Below are positions 35,473 to 43,116 of a stretch of 64,000 bases of DNA, piece by piece (position 1 is the first letter of the stretch; each line of letters starts with the position of its first letter). A program made the translations under genes and the position numbers. The notes under the pieces were generated by a model. The model did no database searches, had not been told where the DNA came from, and was given only the letters and a program-made list of their open reading frames with translations. Source of the stretch: JAVJRN01 sp040218415 (GTDB lineage Bacteria > Bacteroidota > Bacteroidia > Cytophagales > Cyclobacteriaceae); NCBI GenBank assembly GCA_040218415.1, contig JAVJRN010000079.1:277632-341631 (forward strand), read 5' to 3'.

Positions 35473-37578
35473 TTAAGCTTTGTAAAATTCGTTGATGACT
35501 AATTTATCTGAGGAGTTGGCATTTCTTAAGGCCAATAATTGATTGTAAAAATCTTCAGCTTCACTAATAAATGAAGTTGCAAAATCCTCCTCAGGTTCTT
35601 TTTGACTTATCTGAAGTACTATTTGGTCGAAGGTTGTCGATAATTTAATCTTCTGGGTATCCACGAAATACTTTTGAAAATCATCGATGATCGACTTGTG
35701 GGTGTTGCATTGAACATCTTCGCTGAGTAACATAGCTTTCGCTCCAATGACCAAAGTATTATAAGCGTAATAAATCGAGTTTGCCCATGCCTTATCTTTC
35801 AAGGCTGCTTGTCCACTGCTCAGCCGGTCTTTGGCATCATTCAAAATGGTTGACACCAAATCAAGCATTACTCCGGCACATTCACCAACCCCAATTTCTG
35901 GAACGAAATCGTCAATCCTCCCCCAGTCTTGATAATCAGCATCCGACAAAGTGGTCACATCTCCGAGATACTTTAACAAATCATAGAAATAGATTTTGCC
36001 CTTTTCTCTAACATATGCATTGAAATACTGGTCTTCATGGGCATTTTGCTCAAAATCATCCAGCAAATCTCGAATGGCCTGAAGTATTCTTTTGGTAGGC
36101 AACTTGATCACTTTATTGGCAATAAAACCCTTCCCGTCGGGATCTACACCACCACCGAGTACTACCTGCATGGCAGGTATAATTTTGCTTCCATTTTTAA
36201 TGCTGCTTCCGTGAAAGCCAATATTGGCGACCATATGCTGGCCACAACTATTCATACACCCACTTATTTTTATTTTAATAAGTGCCTCGCTTACTAAATG
36301 TGGATACTCACTACGAATCAAGTTTTCAATTTCCAAGGATATGGCCGTGCTATTTGTCACACCTAGATTACATGTATCTGTTCCCGGGCAAGCGGTCACA
36401 TCTGCCAAAGTGTCAAAACCCGGAGCTGCAAGATTCAAGGTTTTCAAAGCTTCATAGACATCCCTGACATTCTCTGGTTTTACACTTCTGAAAACTAAGC
36501 CCTGATTTAATGTAAATCGAATATCTGGAGCAGCCCATTGTTCTGCAATAACTGCCAATTGGATAGCTAGCTTTGACTGGATATTCCCCAATGGAATCCG
36601 AATCTTCAATGCATACAATCCCTGTTGCTTTTGCTCGAAAACATTGGTCTCAAACCATGTTTTGAATTCGGTATTGCTTAGATCAAATTCGTAAGCACCT
36701 TCGTTGGCCGTTGATGATTCAAGAATTTCACTCTGATAGTCAACAGGGAAAACTTTATTGGCCAGGGATGCTCTCTCTAATTCAATTAATTTCAAAAAAT
36801 GGGCTAATCCGATTCCTTTTTTAGGCTCAATAAGAAATTTGAGTCTCGCTTTATGCCGTCTTTCTCTCTCTCCAAAGCGATCAAAAACCCTTAATCCAGC
36901 TTCAATAAAAGGTATTACTTGATCTGCTGGCAAAAAGTCAAAAGCTTTTTGAGCCATAAATGCCTGGGCACCAAGGCCTCCACCAACTAACACTTCAAAA
37001 CCTCTAGTGCCATTTTGAATCTTAGGTATAAAGCCAAAATCATGGATATAGGTAAAAGCTGAGTCAGATTTACTGGAAGAAAAAGCAATCTTGATTTTCC
37101 GTCCCATGTCTTGGCAGATTGGATTTCTCAAAAAATATTTGAATACTGCATCCGCGTATGGGCCTACGTCAAAAGGCTCATCAGGATCTATGCCTGCGAA
37201 AGGTGAGGCAGTCACATTTCTTACGGTATTTCCACAAGCCTCCTTCGTGGTGACACCCACTTCTTCGAGCTGTTGCCATATCTCCGGAGAATCTTCTAAT
37301 TTCACATAATGTAATTGAATGTTTTGACGAGTCGTTAAGTGAAGATTGCCGTTGGTGTATCTTTCTGAAAGTTCAGCCACTTTTTTGAGGGCAATCGGCG
37401 TTATTTTGCCGTATGGTAACTTTAATCTAAGCATTTGAACGCCCGGCTGTCGCTGGCCATATACGCCTCTAGCCAGTCGAAATGACTTAAACCTCTCCTC
37501 TGGAATAACTCCATTTTTAAAGTCTTGAATTTTGTTTTTAAGCTCTTGGATGTCAGCTTTTGCTTCTTTTGTGATCAT
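35473..37578 (-). CDS. Ferredoxin-type sulfite/nitrite reductase with C-terminal HEPN-like domain
   Basis: From the ATG giving MITKEAKADIQELK, the protein is 701 aa. Two siroheme-reductase halves are visible: TRQNIQLHYVK and ACGNTVRNVTASPFAG in the first, and the [4Fe-4S]/siroheme cysteines C397-x5-C403 (ACPGTDTCNLG) and C441-x3-C445 (GCMNSCGQH). Residues about 570-690 are an added helical HEPN-like domain (AWANSIYYAYNTLVIGAKAML). The SAM-I riboswitch and the cysteine leader upstream favour assimilatory sulfite reduction over nitrite reduction. An upstream in-frame ATG would place the start inside the terminator region. Confidence 0.9.
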   Translation of the reverse strand: MITKEAKADIQELKNKIQDFKNGVIPEERFKSFRLARGVYGQRQPGVQMLRLKLPYGKITPIALKKVAELSERYTNGNLHLTTRQNIQLHYVKLEDSPEIWQQLEEVGVTTKEACGNTVRNVTASPFAGIDPDEPFDVGPYADAVFKYFLRNPICQDMGRKIKIAFSSSKSDSAFTYIHDFGFIPKIQNGTRGFEVLVGGGLGAQAFMAQKAFDFLPADQVIPFIEAGLRVFDRFGERERRHKARLKFLIEPKKGIGLAHFLKLIELERASLANKVFPVDYQSEILESSTANEGAYEFDLSNTEFKTWFETNVFEQKQQGLYALKIRIPLGNIQSKLAIQLAVIAEQWAAPDIRFTLNQGLVFRSVKPENVRDVYEALKTLNLAAPGFDTLADVTACPGTDTCNLGVTNSTAISLEIENLIRSEYPHLVSEALIKIKISGCMNSCGQHMVANIGFHGSSIKNGSKIIPAMQVVLGGGVDPDGKGFIANKVIKLPTKRILQAIRDLLDDFEQNAHEDQYFNAYVREKGKIYFYDLLKYLGDVTTLSDADYQDWGRIDDFVPEIGVGECAGVMLDLVSTILNDAKDRLSSGQAALKDKAWANSIYYAYNTLVIGAKAMLLSEDVQCNTHKSIIDDFQKYFVDTQKIKLSTTFDQIVLQISQKEPEEDFATSFISEAEDFYNQLLALRNANSSDKLVINEFYKA

Positions 37579-37596
37579 GATTTGATATGAAAAGTC

Positions 37597-37628
37597 ATAA
37601 AAAAACCCCGAGTGGTTAATTCGGGGTT
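37597..37628 (-). terminator. Leader terminator of the sulfite reductase operon
   Basis: On the minus strand AACCCCGA (37628-37621) and TCGGGGTT (37611-37604) form an eight-pair stem with a nine-base loop, followed by seven T. It lies 19 bases upstream of the sulfite reductase ATG, so it must be overcome for expression: an attenuator, not an end-of-operon signal. Confidence 0.9.
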
Positions 37629-37669
37629 GGTTAAAAATATAATATTTTTTAAATAACGCTATCCCCGAA
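37620..37669 (-). promoter_or_regulatory. Antiterminator pairing in the sulfite reductase leader
   Basis: On the minus strand TTCGGGG (37669-37663) is perfectly complementary to CCCCGAA (37626-37620), the 5' arm of the terminator, and would block terminator formation. The same TCGGGGATAGC strand (to 37658) can instead pair with GCTA-AAA-TCCCC (37799-37788) at the end of the leader peptide, giving nine pairs with a three-base bulge. The three pairings exclude one another. Confidence 0.65.
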
Positions 37670-37794
37670 ATAAAATACAACACATCACTGCTTGGCAGCA
37701 GGTACAAGTGCTAGAAAAGGGAATCGTAAAGATTGATTGAATTGAACTCACGTCAATGATTGATTATTGTTACAAATTGAACTAAAAGGGGATT

Positions 37795-37890
37795 TTAGCA
37801 ACAGCAACAACAACATCTCTCTATTAATGAGAAATTTACATTGACTTGTATTGGTTTATTTTGATTTGATTGCATCTGTTTTTCATTCAT
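37795..37890 (-). CDS. 31-codon leader peptide ending in six cysteines
   Basis: On the minus strand the frame starts ATG AAT GAA AAA CAG (MNEKQMQSNQ...) and ends SLIER followed by TGT TGT TGT TGC TGT TGC and TAA. GGAAG lies five bases upstream of the ATG, and the start codon lies within the closing stem of the SAM-I riboswitch. A second in-frame ATG is at codon 6. Six consecutive Cys codons before a sulfite reductase gene strongly suggest a cysteine-sensing attenuator peptide, comparable in logic to Trp and His leader peptides. The peptide is too short for ordinary gene finding. Confidence 0.75.
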   Translation of the reverse strand: MNEKQMQSNQNKPIQVNVNFSLIERCCCCCC

Positions 37891-37985
37891 ATTCTTCCAA
37901 TTTTGGAATCAGGAATTAGCACCTTTCTATTATCGATGGTTGCTAGCATTTCTTCGAGCCTGTCTCTCCATGCTTCTTTATAAAT
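37885..37985 (-). promoter_or_regulatory. SAM-I (S-box) riboswitch aptamer
   Basis: On the minus strand the S-box core is readable in order: P1 5' arm ATTTATA (37985), AGAAGC, P2 arms AGCAT/ATGCT, GGAGAGACAGGCTCGAAGAA (kink-turn and pseudoknot loop), GCAACC, then GGTGCTAATTCC, the most diagnostic element, a P4 hairpin TTCCAAAATTGGAA, and P1 3' arm TATGAAT (37891-37885). It binds S-adenosylmethionine and normally turns off methionine/sulfur genes when SAM is high. The orientation fits control of the sulfite reductase-siroheme operon. Confidence 0.85.
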
Positions 37986-38010
37986 CAATTAGACTTTCGA
38001 ATTGATGAGT

Positions 38011-38040
38011 CAAAGGTTCTATCCTTTATCTAAAATTCAA
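38011..38040 (-). promoter_or_regulatory. Promoter of the SAM-I/sulfite reductase transcript
   Basis: On the minus strand TTG (38040-38038), a 19-base spacer and AACCTTTG (38018-38011) match the Bacteroidota promoter with one mismatch in the -7 box. Start of transcription near 38005 would place the aptamer about 20 bases into a leader of about 430 bases. Confidence 0.5.
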
Positions 38041-38124
38041 AATTTTTGAGCGTATTTTTTTTAATTTGTAGTTCAGTTATTGCGTAAATACCTTAAAAAC
38101 TAACTTTCTATTTTGAATTCTTCT

Positions 38125-40011
38125 TTAGTACGCGCGTACTTCCACACCTTTCATGAAATTAACGAAGGCATTATTGACCACTCTATTTCCTCCCCTTGTT
38201 GGGTAATCTCCTGTGAAATACCAATCCCCTAAATGGTGCGGGCAAGCTTTATGCAAATTAGCCACGGTTTGATAAACGACTTCAAGGTCAGCCTTCATAT
38301 CGGCGGGTTTTACGATTTCTGTTATTTTAGCAGATACTTGGTCATAAGTAAAAGGCGCATACAGTTCTTTGACATAATTCAGAGGGTCCTCATCGTTATT
38401 ATGAGCTAAGCATTTCTCATAAACTTCATCAAGTAGATATTGCTTGTCATGTTGTTCAAGCAGCGCCAATACAGCTCTAAAGGCTACAAATTCCTTCATT
38501 TTACTCATATCAATACCATAGCAATCAGGAAATCTGATTTGAGGTGCTGATGAAACGATCACTACCTTTTTCGGTTCTAGCTTGTCAAGCAGCGTCAAAA
38601 TACTTTTTTCTAAAGTCGTACCTCTAACGATCGAATCATCAATAATTACCAGTGTATCCGTTTTCTTTCTGATAACCTCGTAAGTGGTATCATACACATG
38701 CGCCACAAGATCATCGCGATGTGCGTCATCAGTAATAAATGTCCTTAACTTGGCATCTTTTAATACCAATTTTTCTACCCTTGGTCTAAAAGACAAAATA
38801 TCCTCCAAAGAATCAGCACTTGGCTTTTGATCCAAAATGAAGTCTTTTCTTTTACTGATTAGATATTTGTCAATCCCTCGAAGTAGACCTAAAAAAGAGG
38901 TTTCCGCTGTATTTGGTATATAACTAAAAACGGTATTTTTCAGATCAGAATTAACTGCTCTCAGAACTTGTGGAATGAGTAGTTCTCCTAGTTTTCTTCG
39001 CTCGTTATAGATATCCGGATCTGTTCCCCTTGAAAAATAGATTCGCTCAAAAGAACAAGACTTCTTCTCTTGTGGTTGAATAAACATTTCTTCCTTGAAG
39101 CTGCCGTACTTATCTAAAATCAGTGCATGACCCGGCTTTACTTCTTTTATCTCAGAATATTCACAATTAAAGGCTGTTTTGATCGCGGGCTTCTCCGATG
39201 CGACGACAATCACCTCATCGTCGGCGTAGTAATAAGCCGGTCTAATTCCATTAGGATCTCTCGCAACAAATGCTGCACCATGCCCCACCATGCCTGCCAT
39301 AGTATATCCGCCATCAAAGTCACGACATGCGCGTTCGAGCACTCTGGCCAGATTAAGCTCTTGCTCGATGAGCTCGGTCGCTTCAGCGTTACTTACAGAG
39401 TCTTTGTACTTGTCAAATATTTCTTGATTTTCCTCGTCTAGAAAATGACCAATTTTTTCCATTACAGTCACCGTATCCACTACCTCTTTGGGATGCTGAC
39501 CTAACGAAACCAATTTATCAAATAGCTCATCCACGTTGGTCATGTTGAAGTTACCAGCTACCACAAGGTTTCTGCTTCTCCAATTGTTTTGCCTTAAAAA
39601 TGGATGACAACTTTCAATATTATTTTTGCCGTGAGTTCCGTAACGAAGGTGACCCATCCAAACTTCGCCTGAAAATGCAGTATTCTGCTTCATCCAATCG
39701 GCATCATAATATTTGGATTTTCCCTCCTTTTTAGCTTTCGCATATTTCCGACTGATCTTATCGAAAATCTCATCGATCGGTTTTCCATTAATTGTACGGT
39801 ATCTGCTAATATATCGAGTTCCCGGGGGCATATCTAACTTGATATTGGCAATACCTACTCCATCTTGTCCTCGATTATGCTGTTTTTGCATAAGAATGTA
39901 CATTTTCTTTGCGGCATAAGAAGGAGTACCATATTTATCAATATAGTATTGAATAGGTTTTCTTAATCTAAGCATGGCAATACCACACTCGTGTTTTATA
40001 GAATCACTCAT
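38125..40011 (-). CDS. Amidophosphoribosyltransferase-like protein (PurF family)
   Basis: The 628-aa protein is a class-II glutamine amidotransferase fused to a phosphoribosyltransferase. The Cys nucleophile is C9 (KHECGIAML), followed by HNRGQDGVGIA, GHLRYGTHG and GNFNMTN. The PRPP-binding motif is LVIIDDSIVRGTT. PurF makes phosphoribosylamine, the first step of purine synthesis. It is over 100 residues longer than usual PurF, and eight residues precede the nucleophile, so it may be a paralogue or need N-terminal processing. It follows nuoN by 15 bases. Confidence 0.87.
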   Translation of the reverse strand: MSDSIKHECGIAMLRLRKPIQYYIDKYGTPSYAAKKMYILMQKQHNRGQDGVGIANIKLDMPPGTRYISRYRTINGKPIDEIFDKISRKYAKAKKEGKSKYYDADWMKQNTAFSGEVWMGHLRYGTHGKNNIESCHPFLRQNNWRSRNLVVAGNFNMTNVDELFDKLVSLGQHPKEVVDTVTVMEKIGHFLDEENQEIFDKYKDSVSNAEATELIEQELNLARVLERACRDFDGGYTMAGMVGHGAAFVARDPNGIRPAYYYADDEVIVVASEKPAIKTAFNCEYSEIKEVKPGHALILDKYGSFKEEMFIQPQEKKSCSFERIYFSRGTDPDIYNERRKLGELLIPQVLRAVNSDLKNTVFSYIPNTAETSFLGLLRGIDKYLISKRKDFILDQKPSADSLEDILSFRPRVEKLVLKDAKLRTFITDDAHRDDLVAHVYDTTYEVIRKKTDTLVIIDDSIVRGTTLEKSILTLLDKLEPKKVVIVSSAPQIRFPDCYGIDMSKMKEFVAFRAVLALLEQHDKQYLLDEVYEKCLAHNNDEDPLNYVKELYAPFTYDQVSAKITEIVKPADMKADLEVVYQTVANLHKACPHHLGDWYFTGDYPTRGGNRVVNNAFVNFMKGVEVRAY

Positions 40012-40026
40012 AGGAATTAGTAGAAG

Positions 40027-41448
40027 TCAATCCAAGTTAATGTTATCAATGATGGTAATCAACAATTCAGGGTATAAGAATCCCAACAACAACAGTAAGG
40101 AAAAAATAGTTGCGACTAGTTTTTCGGGTAAATTGATGTTCACGGAAACTTCGTTAGATGATTTCAAAAACATATTATAAGGCACTTTCAAGTAGAAAAA
40201 AAGCGACACCACTATAGAAAAAATAGCGACAATAAAAAGCGTCAGAATCCACAGATCATTGCTCAGCTGATAATAGCCCAATAATGAGGAGAACATATAC
40301 AGTTTAGCATTGAAGCCTAATGTAGGAGGTAAGCCAATGAGTGCGAGCAATATCACAGTAAATACAGCTCCAAGCAGTGCGTTTTTTGATCCTAATCCTG
40401 AGTAATCTTCCAACTCGATAATAGATTTTTTTTCAAAAATGCTAATCATCATGAAAATGGCCAAGTTGCTCAAAGCATAAATCACCGCATACCACAGGAA
40501 GGAATTAACACCAAAACCGTCAGGCAAAATAAGCATAGCCATTAAAAATCCAGAATGTGCAATAGCCCCATACGAGACCATTCGTTTCACATTTTTTTGT
40601 CTTAATGCTGCAAGTACACCAATGCTAATGGTGAAAATTATTAATAACGTAAACAAAGGTCTTGCCCAATCATAACTAAAGAATTTCATGCCATCTAACC
40701 AATGTATCAGCACTAAAAATCCGGCTAATTTAGGTACGGTGGCTACTAATGAAACAGCAGCATTAGGGCCTTCTTGGTAGGTAGAAGGCACCCAAATATG
40801 AAATGGGAAAATACTTACCTTAAACAATAATCCTGCAAAAGCGGTAAGCAAACCAAACAAATAGAAAGGCTCATCTCCGAAATAAGTAAACTGGCTAACC
40901 AGTAATGTTTCCTGATAACCATATAAAATAGATATGCCGTAAAGCATAATCGCCGAAGATGTTCCTCCAAAAATCAGGTATTTAAAACTTCCTTCAAATA
41001 CCCTTTTTCCACTACCTAAACTGATAATGAGATATGAAGAGAAACTCGTTAATTCAATAGCAATATAGAACAGCAACAAATGGTTGGCCGAAATCATGAA
41101 TATCGAGCCAATAATAATTGCCAGCATGAGAAAATAAAACTCTACACCTTGCTTCTTTTCGGACGGATAAAAAACCAAAAAACCACTGAAAACAATAAAT
41201 AGTAATTTAAAGAAGGATTGAATCGAACTTGTTTTATAGAAATCTGAAAATAGGTAAATCACGCTTAAATCAGCCTGCTCATGAAGCAGCAGATAGACCA
41301 AAAGTGATATCACATAAAACGACTTTAAAATCAACCTTGAAGTTGTGGTCAACCCTATGATTAAAAAAACTACCGAGGAAAAGATCAGCACAGCATCCGC
41401 CTTCACTAAAATAAGGTCGTTGAGTATCTGATTTAACTGATCGTTCAT
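40027..41448 (-). CDS. nuoN: NADH-quinone oxidoreductase subunit N
   Basis: The 473-aa protein has about 14 membrane segments and the antiporter-like motifs of complex I: LLFYIAIELTSFSSYLIIS (conserved Glu of TM5), FKVSIFPFHIWVPSTYQEGP (Lys and the broken-helix region) and KRMVSYGAIAHSGF (TM8 Lys/His). It forms one of the proton-pumping modules of the membrane arm. It is the last nuo gene, followed closely by the purF-like gene. Confidence 0.95.
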   Translation of the reverse strand: MNDQLNQILNDLILVKADAVLIFSSVVFLIIGLTTTSRLILKSFYVISLLVYLLLHEQADLSVIYLFSDFYKTSSIQSFFKLLFIVFSGFLVFYPSEKKQGVEFYFLMLAIIIGSIFMISANHLLLFYIAIELTSFSSYLIISLGSGKRVFEGSFKYLIFGGTSSAIMLYGISILYGYQETLLVSQFTYFGDEPFYLFGLLTAFAGLLFKVSIFPFHIWVPSTYQEGPNAAVSLVATVPKLAGFLVLIHWLDGMKFFSYDWARPLFTLLIIFTISIGVLAALRQKNVKRMVSYGAIAHSGFLMAMLILPDGFGVNSFLWYAVIYALSNLAIFMMISIFEKKSIIELEDYSGLGSKNALLGAVFTVILLALIGLPPTLGFNAKLYMFSSLLGYYQLSNDLWILTLFIVAIFSIVVSLFFYLKVPYNMFLKSSNEVSVNINLPEKLVATIFSLLLLLGFLYPELLITIIDNINLD

Positions 41449-41451
41449 AAG

Positions 41452-43116
41452 CTATTTTGGAGCATATTCTACTCCCTGTGTCAGTATGTGATCAGTGAAA
41501 AATCGAACTGTTTCACTCATTGCATCGAAAATTACATTTGGGAATAAACCAAAATAAATCACCATCGCTCCTAGTGGCACCAGCATGATCCATTCTCTAG
41601 GTTTTAGGTCTTCAATGGCTTCCTCCCATTCGGGTTTTCTTAGCCAGAATCTACCCATAAACATTCGCTGGAAAGCCCATAGATAATATGCCGCCGATAT
41701 TATTATTCCGAGAACCGCAACAAGACCCACCCATGAAGAAACAAGGCCGTTACTATTTTCCGAACCAACGGCACCTAATAAAACAAAAAGTTCACCGACG
41801 AACCCTGACATCCCAGGTAAACCCAATGAAGCAAAAAAGAATAAGGCAGTGAAAAACGTGTAATTGGGTAATCGAATGGCCAGACCGCTCGCATTTTCTA
41901 TTTTTCGATCTCCAGTGCGATCATAATATACGCCCACAATCAAAAACAAAGCACTGGAAATCAAGCCATGCGATAACATTTGAAACATGGATCCATTGAT
42001 TCCTTCACTCGTCAAGGTCGCGAGCCCAAGCAGTACAAAACCCATATGAGAGATTGACGAATAGGCAATAAGCCGTTTCAAATCTCCCTGGGCCATGGCA
42101 TTCATTCCTCCGTAAATAATAGAGATCAAACCTAAAATAGCTATCGGTTGCGCGTAGTGCATAGCTCCATCGGGAAACATCGCATAAGCAACCCTGAAAA
42201 GTCCATAACCGCCGATTTTCAACAAAATACCTGCAAGCAAAACGGATATTGCTGTAGGTGCCTCCACATGCGCATCGGGCAACCAAGTATGTACTGGAAC
42301 AATCGGCAGTTTGATGGAAAAGCCGATGACTAGAAATAGGAAAGCCCAATATCTCATAGGAATACCAGCAATTTCAAACCCAGTATTTGGTGAGAGAATT
42401 GCACCATTGTCATAATTCCCATCCAAAATAGTCACCATATTGAAAGTATGCACAACTTGCTCTATGCCAGTTTGCTCAGTAAGTTTTGCTGATAAATCTG
42501 CATCCGAGACCGACAAATAAAGCCCGACAAAGACGACTAAAATAAAAAGTGACCCAAAAAGTGTGTAGAGAAAAAACTTAATCGATGCGTATGTCCTTCG
42601 AATTCCACCCCAGATGCCAATGAGAAAAAACATTGGGAGCAGCATAAACTCAAAGAAAACGTAAAATAGCATGAGGTCGAGTGCGACGAAGCATCCAACG
42701 ATCGTACTACTCAGCATTATATATAAAAAGAAATATCCTTTTGTCCGCCTGGTTACTTTCCATGAGGATAAAACCCCGATGACTAATAATAGCGCACTCA
42801 AAACTACCAGCCAAACACTAAGACCATCAACCCCGACATGGTACTCGGCTGAAAGCCAACCTAAAGTTCCTAAATTGAGTAGGATCCATTGTTTTTTCTC
42901 AACAAATTGAAAAATTTCACCCCAGCTGTTCGCTGAAAGTTGTGGATCAAAATTGATGATAAGAATAATCGCCAGCACAAATTGTGCACTTGTTGAAAGC
43001 AAAGCGACCCATTTGAAAATTGGTGTAAATCTCTGAGGTATAAGCAGTATTATCCCTGCAGCGAGAAACGGTATAAATATAATTAAACTTAACAAACTCA
43101 TAGAAAAAGTATCCAT
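41452..43116 (-). CDS. nuoM: NADH-quinone oxidoreductase subunit M
   Basis: The 554-aa membrane protein has YVFFEFMLLPMFFLIGIWGG (TM5 Glu), IKLPIVPVHTWLPDAHVEAPTAISVLLAGILLK and LKRLIAYSSISHMGFVLLG, the classic NuoM signatures, plus a hydrophilic C-terminus. It is an antiporter-like proton-pumping subunit. It overlaps the end of nuoL by about 19 bases and lies three bases before nuoN. Confidence 0.96.
   Translation of the reverse strand: MDTFSMSLLSLIIFIPFLAAGIILLIPQRFTPIFKWVALLSTSAQFVLAIILIINFDPQLSANSWGEIFQFVEKKQWILLNLGTLGWLSAEYHVGVDGLSVWLVVLSALLLVIGVLSSWKVTRRTKGYFFLYIMLSSTIVGCFVALDLMLFYVFFEFMLLPMFFLIGIWGGIRRTYASIKFFLYTLFGSLFILVVFVGLYLSVSDADLSAKLTEQTGIEQVVHTFNMVTILDGNYDNGAILSPNTGFEIAGIPMRYWAFLFLVIGFSIKLPIVPVHTWLPDAHVEAPTAISVLLAGILLKIGGYGLFRVAYAMFPDGAMHYAQPIAILGLISIIYGGMNAMAQGDLKRLIAYSSISHMGFVLLGLATLTSEGINGSMFQMLSHGLISSALFLIVGVYYDRTGDRKIENASGLAIRLPNYTFFTALFFFASLGLPGMSGFVGELFVLLGAVGSENSNGLVSSWVGLVAVLGIIISAAYYLWAFQRMFMGRFWLRKPEWEEAIEDLKPREWIMLVPLGAMVIYFGLFPNVIFDAMSETVRFFTDHILTQGVEYAPK

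Noticed and set aside
35473..37578. Assignment as dissimilatory or assimilatory nitrite reductase
   Set aside because: Ferredoxin-type nitrite and sulfite reductases look alike, but the SAM-I leader, Cys6 peptide and siroheme genes point to sulfur assimilation. Kept only as an alternative.
37786..37827. Alternative frame of the leader encoding Met followed by six Leu
   Set aside because: The same codon run read in another frame gives ATG then TTG/CTG codons and about 22 residues. The Cys frame has a longer body, ends right at the run, starts within the riboswitch stem and fits a sulfur operon, so Leu sensing is unlikely.
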